Assembly (NCBI GenBank): GCA_026874595.1
Contig: CM049311.1
Location: 52,393,676 to 52,457,675, forward strand
Direction of reading: 5' to 3'
Length of the DNA stretch: 64,000 nt
From: Sipunculus nudus
Taxonomy: Eukaryota; Annelida; Sipuncula; Golfingiida; Sipunculidae
Position 1 is the stretch's first letter, and each line of letters begins with the position of its first letter. Shown here piece after piece: positions 32,602 through 44,382 of this stretch. The notes beneath the pieces are model-generated. The model was given only the letters and a program-made list of their open reading frames with translations. It had not been told where the DNA came from and ran no database searches. A program made the translations under genes and the position numbers.

Positions 32602-33480
32602 AGAATTCAAAGGATAGATTGTATGCAGCATTCGTCGATTTTATGAAAGCTCTTGAAAGTGTCTAGAGAGTAGGGCTATGGTGGAAGCTTTCGGCGTTAG
32701 ATATCAGTGGAAAAATTTTCATAATTATATAAGCTCAATATAGTAATGTCAAATCATGTGTTAAGTTAAACGGTATTGTCACACCAGCATTCTCTTGTAA
32801 TGTAGGAGTCCGGCAAAGTGAAAACCTGAGCCAACTTTTATTTGCAGTATTTCTTAATGACCTGAACACATTCCTTTCAGAAGCATATCATGGTCTGTAG
32901 TAAAAATATCAAATATTGCTGAAAAATTGAGGATAAATTGACCGCAACCTATATTAGAATTTATTTGTTACTCTTTGCTGATGATACAATCTTATTAGCT
33001 TAATCACCTGATAAGCTACAAGCAGCACAAAACGCCATTAATTATTACTGCATGGTTTGGGAGATAGAGATTAACGCACCTAAAACACAAGTAATATACG
33101 GAATATTCCAAAGTTGGGTAATGCTGGTAGAAGTCTAGAAATTGTGTATAAATATAAACACTCGGGTATTGATATTAACTATAATGTTTCTTTCAAATTT
33201 GGCTAAACAACATCATTGTAAACAGGCTGGAAAGTCAATCTTTTCTGTAAATATATTAGACAAAGAAGCTAAATTTGCCTCTTGATTTGCAACTTAAGCT
33301 ATTTGATTGTATGGTTTTTTTCCTATCCTTATTTATGGATGTGAAATATGGTGTATTCGTGGGATTGTGTTGATAAAGTCCATTTAAACTTTTGCAGACT
33401 TATCTTGTTTGTTTATAGCTCTACACCAAGGCATACGGTATTTGGTGAGCTAGGGCGGTATTCTATATGCAAGTAGTCAT
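32602..33480 (+). pseudogene. LINE reverse transcriptase, 3' piece (split by DIRS insertion)
   Basis: Reads AAFVDFMKALESV, VKLNGIVTPAFSCNVGVRQ, LLFAVFLNDLNTFLSEAYHGL, then the catalytic-loop region FADDTILLA near 32975-33000, and FPILIYGCEIW further on. Many stops and frameshifts make it a dead copy. It continues the piece at 27165-27350. Confidence 0.8.
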
Positions 33481-33489
33481 GCATCAAAT

Positions 33490-33755
33490 ACTGAGTCAGT
33501 TTGTGGACCTTTCCCATAGTTGCAGCACTTATAGATATTCTTCGAACCTTGTAACAGATTTTATTCAGTCTTCAGTTTGCCTTTGGGATTATTGCCAGAA
33601 CTTCACTTTCGGATAACAATAGATTGATTTTGGGATTGAATTGGACTATTATTTTTTTAAAGGATTTACGTGAACTGTTCATCTGGATTATATGTTTTAA
33701 AGGACTTATTGAGCTGTGACAGTGGTGGTATCCAGAAAAGCCTAGGATCCAAGCA
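33490..33755 (+). mobile_element. LTR fragment (same family as 3246-4082)
   Basis: Matches the middle of the plus-strand LTR, from 'gtcagtttgtggacctttcc' to 'cagtggtggtatccagaaa' plus 'gcctaggatcc'. It lacks both termini, and has more differences than the copies at 3.2 and 9.6 kb show between each other. Confidence 0.8.
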
Positions 33756-34625
33756 TATGTACATGTACGAAGCAGCGCAACAATATGTTAACAACCAGAA
33801 CGTCAATGACGTACAGTGCTAATCCGATGCCTCAACAACAAATTATAATAGAGTTTCCACCAAGTGCATGTTATTCCTCTTCATCACACAAAGTTGGTAT
33901 CTCAGGTAGTCTCACCTGCTTGTTCATAATTATGTGAAGACGTTTAAAAGGCGGCAACTTACCCAAAATTAGTATCGGTCAAGCAATAGAACTGAAGAAG
34001 CATTCTTTTAATTTTGATTAAAAAAGATTGTATATACATATGTATTTGCACAATTACTGCAATTCAAAATTCTGTGTACCCCTTTCAAAGTACGCCTCTC
34101 CCAATCTGATAAAACAAGCAGAACCAAAATAGATCCAGCAATATAGAAGAATGTCATTATATAAATGTTAGCGTAAATTTGCATCATTAAGGAATAAGGA
34201 AATTTTGTTCAGACGTTCCAAAGCCCAACCCTAGCCCTATCGGTTAAAACAAAAAAAAAAATAAAAATGTTTAAGAAGGTTTTTCGAAAAATGGTAGCCC
34301 CCGCATCGCCATGACATGCGCTCATTCTTCTACGGCTGGATGAACTTAAACTGAAGCAGCAATCTGGGAGTATCAGAGGTACCGTGACAGTTGATACACC
34401 TGAGGGATAGGCTTGAAATATCAATCCCATTACTTTATGCAAGTTTGAGTTAATGCCAGGTTCTCATCATGGAACCTGTGAAGTAAAGCAAGATGTGGAC
34501 TCGAACGTCTGTAGATGTCAAAAGCAGGCCTTGCAATTTCTTATTTGGCGAGCCACGAGCGTTAAGTAATAAGTAACCCGTGCCTATTTACATCATTTAT
34601 AACGTTTCCCGCACCTGAATCAGAG
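33756..34625. other. intergenic DNA, nothing recognised
   Basis: No convincing exon for the signal peptide of the downstream membrane-protein gene was found here. Confidence 0.5.
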
Positions 34626-36296
34626 GTATGTTACATGTAGACGTAAATCTCACTTTGGCCATGAATAATATCAACTGTGGAGAGGAGTTATCCATTATTA
34701 ACAAGGACCACCCCGAGATCAGGTGTTCCAGGCCGCACGAGTCTTACACTGCCCTGACTGACGTCAGATTCATATTGATGGACGACTTGTCGGTGACGTA
34801 CACGTACCACGGAGATAGCTCCAGCAACAATACCGGCTCCTTATCTCTCTTCATTCAAGGTAACTGTCACCTGCAATTTTGAGACCCAGTCCTCCCAAAA
34901 ACCCCATGTGGCTCCCGAGAGGGGCCAAATAATCTGAACATTTTTCAAACTGAAGTTGAGATAATCTAACATCAAAAACAAATATTTCCAATCATCTTTA
35001 TATTTTATAACACAGATTAATTAAAGCATTGCAGAGACTCATAATTTATATGTTATTATAATATTTTATATGTATTTATGACACCGGGTGTCATGCATAA
35101 AAACTGTCTAAAAAGGGTCTGCCCCCCCCCCCCGGATCCGCGCCTGCAGTTCCCGTTTCATCTTTTATTTATAATTGTTTGGTCAAGCTGCACCCTAGCC
35201 AAAATTCTGGACTAGGGGAAATTGCAGTATTTTCTCTTTGTATGAAACTGTCCTGTTATAATTATTCTTCTTTGTCATAGGGAAAATAAAAATATTAAAG
35301 CAAACAAAATCCTTAGAGTCCTAATTAAGCAATTTTCAGTTGGTTGGATTATATAATATGTTAAAATTTCATAGAAACTCTTTCCTTTTTTATGTTAATA
35401 GAGAATCATGTATACTCTCTGGGTTAAGCACGCTTGTGACTGTTGACCAGACATGCATGTTATTTTTAGTTTTTCCCTGACAAGGGATTGCACTTTGTAG
35501 ATTTACATTCATGACAGATTGTACAGCCAGAAAAATCTATTGCTGAATCCAAGAGCTTCCAACCGTTGCCATGCCGCCATGACCGTTAAGCCGTCGTCAA
35601 ATTTCCTCGAAGTGTATGAATGAACATTCCGTTTAATGAATTATTCATGTCAACATATTACATTTTACATCTATTTTTATGGTTGACCTCTTCACGAAGG
35701 AGCAACACTGTGACGCCGCGCTGTAGAAGGAACTACGGAATTGTGACGTTTGACGAGTGTTGTCACGTTACCATTCGGTATTTTTCTATAACGACCAGAT
35801 GTTCAAAACTGCCCTGTGACGTAAGCGGAGCGACTTTTTTTTTATAAGAGACAACCATCTGAGCTGAAATGCAAGCCGTGCGTGTTCCAGCGTCCTAGAC
35901 TGGTTATAAAGCATGTACATTTTTTTTCAGCATTAAATTCAATTATAAAAAAAATAATTTTCAATTCGTACATAAAGCGGAACATTTTTGTGTTTATTTG
36001 ATACCCTTTAAATCCTCACGTACTTTTTGCATCTATTTGAAGGGTCGGAAAGGTATGGGGGTTTGCTTCAGGTAACATGCAATATAGAAAGATTACCTGC
36101 CCTCTGGGAAAAGACTGGCCAACCAGATACGGAAACAAGAGCGCCCCCAACAGACGTAACTGAACTTTCCGCAGCGCAGACGACAGTCAGTTTCAATGAC
36201 GCAAGCACATGGATGTCACGAGACATGACAACGTTAACCATTCTGTACATCGGGGTTTTTCTCATTGTCCTAATGATCTCATTAAGAAACTTATGA
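34626..36296 (+). CDS. tail-less paralogue of the receptor-like membrane protein (two 3' exons)
   Basis: Exon 34626-34859 (phase 1-1; acceptor agag, donor CAAG|gtaact) and exon 36043-36296 (acceptor tttgaag, stop TGA 36294-36296). The joined frame is open. Exon 1 has two Cys and a C-terminal stretch (VTYTYHGDSSSNNTGSL) alignable to the gene at 12 kb. Exon 2 has the shared VTCN, a Pro/Thr stalk and a hydrophobic span (LTILYIGVFLIVLMISL), then only RNL before the stop. It has no cytoplasmic signalling tail, so it could be a decoy, a co-receptor or GPI-modified (inference). The start and signal peptide were not found, and exon 1 is shorter than in the paralogue. Confidence 0.5.
34860..36042. other. 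intron DNA
   Basis: AT-rich, with a poly-C tract near 35125-35135. A Cys-rich open stretch at about 35699-35822 ending in a GAC|gtaagc donor might be an alternative exon, but its start phase does not fit the flanking exons. Confidence 0.45.
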
Positions 36297-36299
36297 CCC

Positions 36300-37310
36300 A
36301 CGGGTCATGACGCTCAGGCGAGCGACAAGTGACCCTTGATCACTAGGTTGATCACTGACGGAGAACTGTCCACAGAATCATCGCATGAAGTAACACTCGA
36401 AGAATACTTTATGTCAAATACTGGAATAGAATTTGTGGGATTTTTGTTTGAAACTGGTGCATTTAGATAAAATTCCATGTAGGCTAAATAATGCAAAAGT
36501 CTGCAACATGGAACATCTGGATGATCAAAATTAATAAAAGTTCCACAATCAATTGTAAATATTGTTCATTTTGTAAATCTGCGATACCGAACGGGCAAAA
36601 CACTCTGATGGAATATTGTCATTCACAAGGCTTCAAATAATATATAACCACGTCCTGATTTAAATATGCCGATCAGTTTATGTACAACTATATATAAGGC
36701 AAACATTAACCAGTGTTATACACTCTTGTAGAGTCAACGTAAAGCTTTAATGACTGGTAGTCGCAAACAAAATTTGAAGTGAAATTTTAAACCTCCAAAA
36801 ACTAGTATATACGCTCTAATAATTTGATTACTGCAACAAAAGAAACCTCTAAATATACTGGCTCAAATGATTTGACTATACTGCAACAAACCAAACTTTT
36901 AGGCTCAAACTTGTAATTGGCTACTCTAACAAACCAAACCTTCATATAGGTTCAAATGCTTTGATTACTGCTACAAACCAGTTTTTACAAGGACCAGCAT
37001 ATGAATGTCAGTAAATTACAAGGTCCAAAGGTACAATATGTGCCCTACAGTTTATGTCGGACGGACGGGAAAACCATATGAAAATGTTACTAATATATGT
37101 ACACATGGTTTAATATATGAATAACTTAAAAATTGACGCTAATACCGATGACGGCAATATAACCTTTCAGTAGCGACAAAGTGAAAAGACGTGAGTTTAA
37201 TTTATGTAAGTTGTAACCAATATACTTGATATACTCAACAAACTGGTTGAATTGACCAATGAATTACTTAATTATTAACCATCCTAGTAGGTAGATATAT
37301 GTCCAAACAA
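36300..37310. other. intergenic AT-rich DNA, nothing recognised
   Basis: Loose reiterations of 'ctgcaacaaac' and 'ggctcaaatg' at about 36830-36980. No gene seen. Confidence 0.5.
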
Positions 37311-37317
37311 TCTCTTG

Positions 37318-37580
37318 GTCACAGCAACCTATCTTATTTGGTTGAATGTTAACTAATATAGATTGGTTACATATACTAACAGCAACCTATATCTTAATTG
37401 GTTGAATGTTAACTAATATAGATTGGTTACATATACTAACCAACTAACAGCAACCTATCTTATTTGGTTGAATGTTAACTAATATAGATTGGGTACATAT
37501 ACTAACCAACTAACAGCAACCTATCTTATTTGGTTGAATGTTAACTAATATAGATTGGTTACATATACTAACCAACTACT
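37318..37580. repeat. 59-66 bp minisatellite, four units
   Basis: Units of 'cagcaacctatcttatttgg' plus 'ttgaatgttaactaatatag' plus 'attggttacatatacta(accaact)' at about 37321, 37380, 37446 and 37511. The flanks to about 38200 hold many 'ttggttgaa/accaatt' motifs of the same character. Confidence 0.9.
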
Positions 37581-37764
37581 TTTGGTCTGTTTTACTGATA
37601 TCTAGGATAATCTATAATTAACAAACTGATTAAATCAGGTAAGATATTGTTACATCAACCAATTCCAATTGGTTTGACCAGTGGACAAGTCTACGTGTGC
37701 ACTTCTACTTTCACTCTCTTTTTTCAGTTGCTTTATTCTCCGGGTTGGAAGGAAGTCTTGTTAC

Positions 37765-37900
37765 AAGCAGTTCTTCAGATTCGGATTGCTTTGGTGCGGG
37801 TTTAAAGGGGGAACACAAATTCCGCCCGATCGTGGAATCAAACCTGTGACCGCTCGCATGCAAGTCCAAGACATTTTGCCCTTCAGCCAGTAAAGCCTGT
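37765..37900 (-). repeat. tRNA-derived SINE-like sequence
   Basis: On the minus strand, tactggctgaagggcaaaat (A-box-like) is followed about 45 bp later by cacaggtttgattccacg (B-box-like). It differs from the SINE at 57.1 kb and may be a second family. Confidence 0.5.
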
Positions 37901-38309
37901 TTCACCTGCACTGTTGCGTCTGAAGTGAAACTGGATTGGTCAGTTCTTGACTAATAATTCGGTACACTTAACTAATATGTTGGTAAATTAACCAATTTTT
38001 AACTCAACCATTTAAATTGGTTAAATATATGCAACCAAATGTACGACCAATAAAAATTGGTCAAATGACCAATTAGTGCTTGACCAACGACTTGGTTGAA
38101 ATGACCAATGTGTTGATTAAATTTACCCAAGAAGTTAAACTAATTGATCTACCAATATCATCTCAACCAACCAAATTGGTCAAATATTTGCGTAATCTGT
38201 TTTAGAGTGTGGTTAAAATATCCAGTTTAATATATATGTATATATACACACATACACAACGATGGGGTTGATACCTGTAAGTGGATGTATTCTTATTTTA
38301 CAATACACA

Positions 38310-38605
38310 CATACACATATATATATATATATATATATATCCTATATTTGGTATGTCAAAAATTAAAAAAAAAATGTACCAGAGGTCCGCTACGCCCCTC
38401 AAATTCTGATCTAAGAACTTCCGCCCTTGTCTAAACATTCTACAGGAATGGCGCTGAAAAGGCACTATTTGGTCATTCTGACAAAGCAGTATATATTCAT
38501 CCACTTTTTCTGACGAAGCAGTATATATTCATCCACTTTTTAAGTGGATGAAGTTTATTTATCTGGGGAAATGGCCAGGGTCCATTGCTTAAAGGCCTGT
38601 CATGA

Positions 38606-38660
<55 letters not shown>
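38310..38660. repeat. (TA)n tracts and a 30-bp direct repeat with hairpin
   Basis: TA tracts lie at about 38318-38340 and 38608-38658. Between them 'gcagtatatattcatccact' occurs twice (38487 and 38518). The second copy ends in a hairpin, atccactt/aagtggat. Confidence 0.7.
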
Positions 38661-38663
<3 letters not shown>

Positions 38664-39250
38664 TTTGATAAATATGTAAATTAGATGAGAAATTCTACTA
38701 GAAATAATGTATGAGGGTCATGTAAAGCCATAGGATTTTTGTAAGTCATAATTAAGGTACCTCCAAAGTGCGGTGACCTCTGACCTCATTAAATATGCGT
38801 GAAATCTTATGAGTTAGATGGTTAGAGTCTATTGGTAAATATGTATAATAATTTTCATGAAAATCCATAGGATTTTTTGGTTAGTCACCAAGATACCTCC
38901 AAAGTGCGGTGACCTCTGACTTCATTAAACATTCATGGATTTCGCTGGAATTCGAACGGAGGCGAGATATTTTATCGATTAAAATTTCTGATGAGTTTCA
39001 TTTTAAAACCTTCATATTCTTCGTAAGTAATCGCGGCGACACCACGAAGTAGACGAGTGAGCCGTGACTTTATTAAATATGCTTAGATGTCGCACATAAT
39101 CTTGGGTGATATAATCTGTTGGTAGGCCTAAGTACATATATGGCGAGTTTCACGAAAGTCCTGCATAGTAAGTTATCGATGCCACACTTAAAGTTAACGG
39201 ACGGACAGTTGGTATAACAAAATACTCCCGTCATAATTCGGGCGTATAAA
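38660..39250 (+). repeat. pearl-like repeat: tandem core, (ACGG)2 and hairpin
   Basis: About 140-bp core units share 'cctccaaagtgcggtgacct' followed by 'ctgacctcattaaa' (38760, 38895, with a decayed third unit). They are followed by acggacggacag at about 39198 and a stem-loop (tactcccg..cgggcgta) at about 39220-39245. This order matches bivalve 'pearl' elements, regarded as non-autonomous Helentron relatives. Confidence 0.55.
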
Positions 39251-40900
39251 AATACTCAACTAAATATACAATTTGAGTTTATTTGTAAGAGATCTATTGC
39301 GTAAGAAGTAATGAGGTCGTGTATACACTATGAGAAAAAAGATATGGTACGGCTATTTTGTTTAGTTAATAATGATAATAGTCTACTACGCAAGTTCTGG
39401 AGTGCTAATAAAAATGGTATTTTGTATCAGCTTTTGACTTGCCTGAATCTATGCTATAAAAGAGATCAGCTATGATGTCTCGGTCGACTTGACGAGACGA
39501 CAGTTCTAGCATTGCACATGACTTGGTCTGCTTTTGATTAATGATGCTTTTTTTGGATATCAATTAAGCCTAATTGAAAAATAAGATATATAGTTAAATG
39601 TAGCCGACTCTGCAACATTTAAACAGGGCTACCATGTAATCAATACATAATGAATTACCAATCTGTTGGAAGGAATTGTGGTTTTTGTCTAGAGTTTGAC
39701 TTTTGTATCACATAATCGTTATACTTAAGTATATATGCTAAACATGCAGATTATTATTATTGTATTTCTAGTTGATAAACCTGGTATACCGGGCTTTTTA
39801 CCGGGGCTGGGGGGATTATTTATGACGAGGAATGCTGGCTCTCTTTTTATTCTATAAGTAAAAAATGTATATAGATTGTCAGTCTCAATAAGACATGTAC
39901 AAATATTTATTTGTATTTATTTTGGGGCGCTGCGCTCGTGACAAGAATTTTAAATATACCGGGTATATATTTACCTTGAAGACTTCGTGAGGGATGGGGC
40001 GCGTGGACATTCAGGTTTTCGATTATCTTTGATTGGTTACGATTGTTGGATGTACAAAGAATAAGTTGTGAGGAAGACATGAAAAATGCATGGATTAAAT
40101 ATAAGGTCTAAGACGAGGAAACTATTCCTGAAGAAAGATACGGAAACATGCATACCTTGTTAGTAGCAGAAGCGGATCGTATTGAAGCAACCGTTTTTTA
40201 ATCATATCAGACCAATTTTGAACCCTCGAAATCCCGCCTTCACCTATCCTCACTCCTGTTCCGGACATGTAGACCTGTTATTAGGTTTTGCCATTTACCA
40301 CCCTTGGTTAAACCCCCTCCTCCTCATAAAGCGAGAGTCATGCGTTTTTCACATTTACTGACCAGGCACATGGGTCAGAGCAAAAATGCTTAAATCCCTC
40401 ACTACAAGAAGGTTTAAGGTTATTCACCTGCACAACGAATCTTAATTTAAACCGCTTAATCCCGTGCTTGAGGGATTTTTGTGAATAACATTACGGAAGT
40501 TCAGGCTGCTTTCGTTACATGATACTCTCCCCGCAATGTGGAAAGCAGGGAAAATCACTAAAAACTTTGTGTACATGAAAAGTTATCGATTGTCATAGCG
40601 GCCATGTCACTGCGAGAATAACAACCTTTAAAATGAGGTATGGCACAGTGTCATACGCATCGTGGTTTGAGAGAACATTGAGGACAAAGGTCAAGCGAAT
40701 TCCTTTAGAAGTAGTAGATTCAATTCCGAAATGGTTTTTGCGTTTGGTTTATTTAATCTTTGATTGTATTCTCTTCGTAAATAGGAGGCAATAAAGAATC
40801 AATCGTTGCGCATGCACTACAGTTCATCCACCACATAAGACCTATAGACTGGGCAAAAGACAAGCCTGTACGTCCAATTATTTTCTCCAGAGTACTAGTA
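39251..40900. other. intergenic DNA, nothing recognised
   Basis: No gene or clear repeat was seen. Confidence 0.5.
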
Positions 40901-40904
40901 CAAA

Positions 40905-41128
40905 AATGTAAGAACTGCAAAAACTTTTAATAAAGCGTTACCCCGTCAGCACATAATGAAAATGTAAGAACTGCACAAACTTAATCAAGCATTACCCCGA
41001 CAGCATAAAATGAAAATCTAAGAACTGCACAAACTTATAATCAAGCGTTATCCCGACAGCATAAATTGAAAAAGTAAGAACTGCACCCACTTATAATCAA
41101 ACGTTACCCCGTCAGCATAAAAAGAGGC
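40905..41128. repeat. 55-57 bp minisatellite, four units
   Basis: Units of 'gtaagaactgcacaaactta' plus 'taatcaagcgttaccccg(t/a)cagcataaaatgaaa' start at about 40908, 40965, 41020 and 41075. Confidence 0.9.
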
Positions 41129-41419
41129 GTGTTGGGATATAAGACAATTTTTCTTAAATTTGGAATGCAAAGTCGAAGCAGAATCAAATATATGTTGAAG
41201 AGACTTGAAAGGAGTGATCTAAAAAAATAAGCTTTTTTTTCATAGACAAGTTTTTTTTAAAGAAATTCAGGCATTTACTCATTGGCATATGATTTTTCAG
41301 TCTGGTTTCTAGAAAAAACTAGAATATCAGCAGAAGCTGACAAAAGCCCTCAGCCAAAAGAACAGTGTTTAGAGGTGGTAACAGTAAAAAGTACTAAATA
41401 TCTGTTCTCACATGGATGT

Positions 41420-42345
41420 ATATCTGTACATGTCTGAGTTATAAATTTAAAATGGAGAGGTATGTACCATGATTCATAACAATTCACCAAATGCTTCCTG
41501 AAAAATAAGCTTCTAAGTTTTATTCTATTATAAGCTCTGTGACCTTGAAAAGTAGGTCAAGGTCGCTCATCTTCGAACTTGACCGAGATTTTGTCGATAT
41601 ACATCTTCACCAAAGAAATAAAATTCCTATTGTGAATACTTTTAGAGATATTCCGCTCACAAGGCCAAAATTGAAAAAAATCCAAGAAAAAATTCATTAG
41701 AAATCAGAAATTGCAGGTGGTGCCCCCAAACTTGTGCAGTATTTACAGACTAACAGTCAGTACAAGCATAGTAAGTATTGTGAGAATCCAGCCAATGGTT
41801 CCATAGAAATAAGCTTCATTTTTTTTCTATAATTAGCTTCAAAACGTAGAAAAATAGGTCAAGGTCACCCAGCTTCGAACTTGACCGAGATTTTGTCAAT
41901 ATCCATCTTCACCGAAAAAATAAAATTCCTACGATGAATTCTTTTAGAGATATCCCGTTCACAAACCCAAAGTTGAAAATCCGATAAAAATTCATTAAAA
42001 ATCAGAAATTGTAGGTGGCGCCACCAAACTTGTGTAGCAAGTACAGACTGTCAGTCCCAACAATCATAGTAAGTTTTGTGAAAATTCACCAAATGGTTCC
42101 TGAGTAATAAGCATCTAAGTGTTTTTCTATAAACAGCTCTAAAATGTAGAAAAAATAGGTCAAGGTCACCCATCTTCGAACTTGACCGAGATTTTGTCGA
42201 TATACATCTTTACCAAGGAAATGAAATTCTGATGGCGAATCCTTTTCAAGATATCCCGCTCACAAGGTAAAAGTTAACGGACGCCGGACGGACGGACAGC
42301 TTGGGTGACGACAATAGCCCATCAGCCTAAGGGCTGAGGGCTAAA
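41420..42345 (+). repeat. pearl-like repeat: three 300-bp core units, ACGG run, hairpin
   Basis: Three units of about 305 bp share 'tcttcgaacttgaccgagat', 'tttgtcgatatacatcttcacc' and 'agatatcccgctcacaa' (about 41545, 41855, 42155). They end in gccggacggacggacagc (42285-42302) and a strong stem-loop, agcccatcagcc/ggctgagggct (42316-42342), with one bulged base. Core, microsatellite and 3' hairpin are the layout of pearl/Helentron-like elements. Confidence 0.65.
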
Positions 42346-43382
42346 AAGCTTTAAATATTAGAGCTGTACAAATCAAGAATTGCAACTGCAGGTTAAAAAT
42401 ACAGCATATTTTACACAAATCGTCACTGAACAGGCATTCGAAACCAAGAATGGACACAACATTTCCCCCCAAACTAGACGGGATTCTACCCGCCTGTGTT
42501 TTTACATGCATAAATCGGATTAACATTTTATGAAATGGAAATCCTTAAATTTTAAGATATATGGACATTTTCTGAAATTTATCGTCCCTATTTATAAAAC
42601 AAATATAATAGAAAAATAAATAAATATAAAAACAAAGTTAATGAGTTCGACCATGGGTGCCAGTTTCAGTGCACGATGTTTGAATAGGGAACGTGTAAAC
42701 TTAATCGGAAATATTTATGGAATTCTTCAGAGAAACATTCTGCCTTCACAGCGTGTCTGCCGGGTAGAATTATGCTTGAAACTGTTAAAATGTCTTAGCT
42801 AGCCCCCCCCCCCCCCCCAAAAAAAATAGGTATGGTTCTCCGGCATTTTTTTTCAATTTTTTTTAAATCTTTTTTTTGTATGGAAATTTTTTAAAGGAAA
42901 TCTAATCAAAATTGTATTATGTAATTCATGAAAGATGAAAATCAAAATGAAAATGTTTGATGCGGGGGGGGGGGGGTTCAAAATGACGCGGGCGGTCCCA
43001 GAGAACCATACTTTTTGGGCCCTAGAACTCCTTCATATATACATGCTAGAACTATTTAAAGCTCTTCATGGCCGAAACACTTCGACAGGAGCAGTACGTG
43101 GCAAGAGAGTAATGCGATCTGTAGCTTGGAAGGATGGTAGACCAACTGCAGAACTACTAATACAATTTGATTCACGTTCATGCACAGGGTATTTTTAAGT
43201 CAGCACATGTATCCACTTGTAGACATATTTATCATCCACTTGTAAGTATATTTATCAACAACAAACAATAGCCTTTCGTAATATTTTAGTGATCATTACA
43301 AACAAAATTACCCGAAAACATCTACATCGTGCCGACTTCATAGGACTCGCTTATCAAGAAATAATATATAAACACGTGCATG
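42346..43382. other. intergenic DNA with homopolymer tracts
   Basis: Poly-C at about 42804-42818 and poly-G at about 42965-42975. A short open frame at 42935-43198 has no recognisable domain and spans the poly-G tract, so I do not call it a gene. Confidence 0.5.
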
Positions 43383-43871
43383 TCAAGTTCCAAGCCATAA
43401 CACCGCTGGACCTACCTCAAGCTTTGAAACCCTACCTCTGATCAGTCCACAGGGGGAGCCCATGTTGGATGCGTGATCGCCGGATGTGTCCGGGTACTTC
43501 AGTTCAGTCCCATTTCCCAGAAAAGCATCGTTCCAAGTCCGACCGAGTTGGCATGTTCCAGAGGTTACATGAATACTGGTATAACGGGCGTAATTAAATG
43601 TTATTACAAAACTGATCTTGACATAATTCAAATTCTGATATGTTATTCCATTTATATATAAAGGCGTAGGTACATAGTGTTTATGTGTATTTACACAATT
43701 CCAACTTAAATGTTTCTGGAAGCCATTCGTAGTTAAAAGTGCCCGGAGTAAACTTACCATTCCCTCACAATAACACAAATAACCAGGCAGTTTCATTATA
43801 GGGAAAGTGAATATATAATTACAGTAAAATCTACAGTGTATTACTGCAATCAAGTCGATCACATCCACCAC
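43383..43871 (-). CDS. unrecognised open frame, doubtful
   Basis: About 162 codons without a stop. The first in-frame ATG is at about codon 26, and codon 1 is GTG just after a stop. The C-terminal part (CQLGRTWNDAFLGNGTEL) is less AT-biased than its surroundings and ends near a possible donor (CTTGAG|gtaggt at about 43417). No family is recognised. It might be one exon of a secreted protein or chance. It lies about 0.5 kb beyond the SCAF-type stop codon, on the same strand. Confidence 0.2.
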   Translation of the reverse strand: MVDVIDLIAVIHCRFYCNYIFTFPIMKLPGYLCYCEGMVSLLRALLTTNGFQKHLSWNCVNTHKHYVPTPLYINGITYQNLNYVKISFVITFNYARYTSIHVTSGTCQLGRTWNDAFLGNGTELKYPDTSGDHASNMGSPCGLIRGRVSKLEVGPAVLWLGT

Positions 43872-44382
43872 TCACACAAGCTCCGGTCATTACACACTGC
43901 CTGCATGCAACACTCGCTTAGAACAGATGTTTGGTTATTTCATTTAACTTTTCCCCTATGACTTTTTTCAAAAGACAAAACCAACTATATTTCATATAAT
44001 AAATCGATCCCAAACAAAAAGAGGATACCGTCCTTAATTTTAAGAAAATAGCTCGCTAACTCCTTACATTAGTTAGCATAAGAAAAAACACTAAATAAAC
44101 AAATTAAAAGCGCAAATTAAATCAAGATATTTTATAAAATAAAACTGGGACCCTTGTTGGAAAATGCAAGCTCAAAACAGCACATATACGTCTTCTGCAT
44201 ATATTTTAATATTTACAAATAGGTCACCCACATAAAAACATGACTAATCTGAGCCACACACTAAATCAGTTTCATCCATCTCACTCTATGTAAACTAATG
44301 GAATGACAGCTTGCAACATTAAGGGCAGTGATTGTCTGTGGGCTGCACAAATTCCTACGTCCAGCGTATACTGGTGGTGTCA
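43872..44382 (-). other. 3' flank and probable 3'UTR of SCAF-type gene
   Basis: Non-coding. The 3'UTR should begin at 44382 going left. I could not pick a convincing AATAAA within it. Confidence 0.4.
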
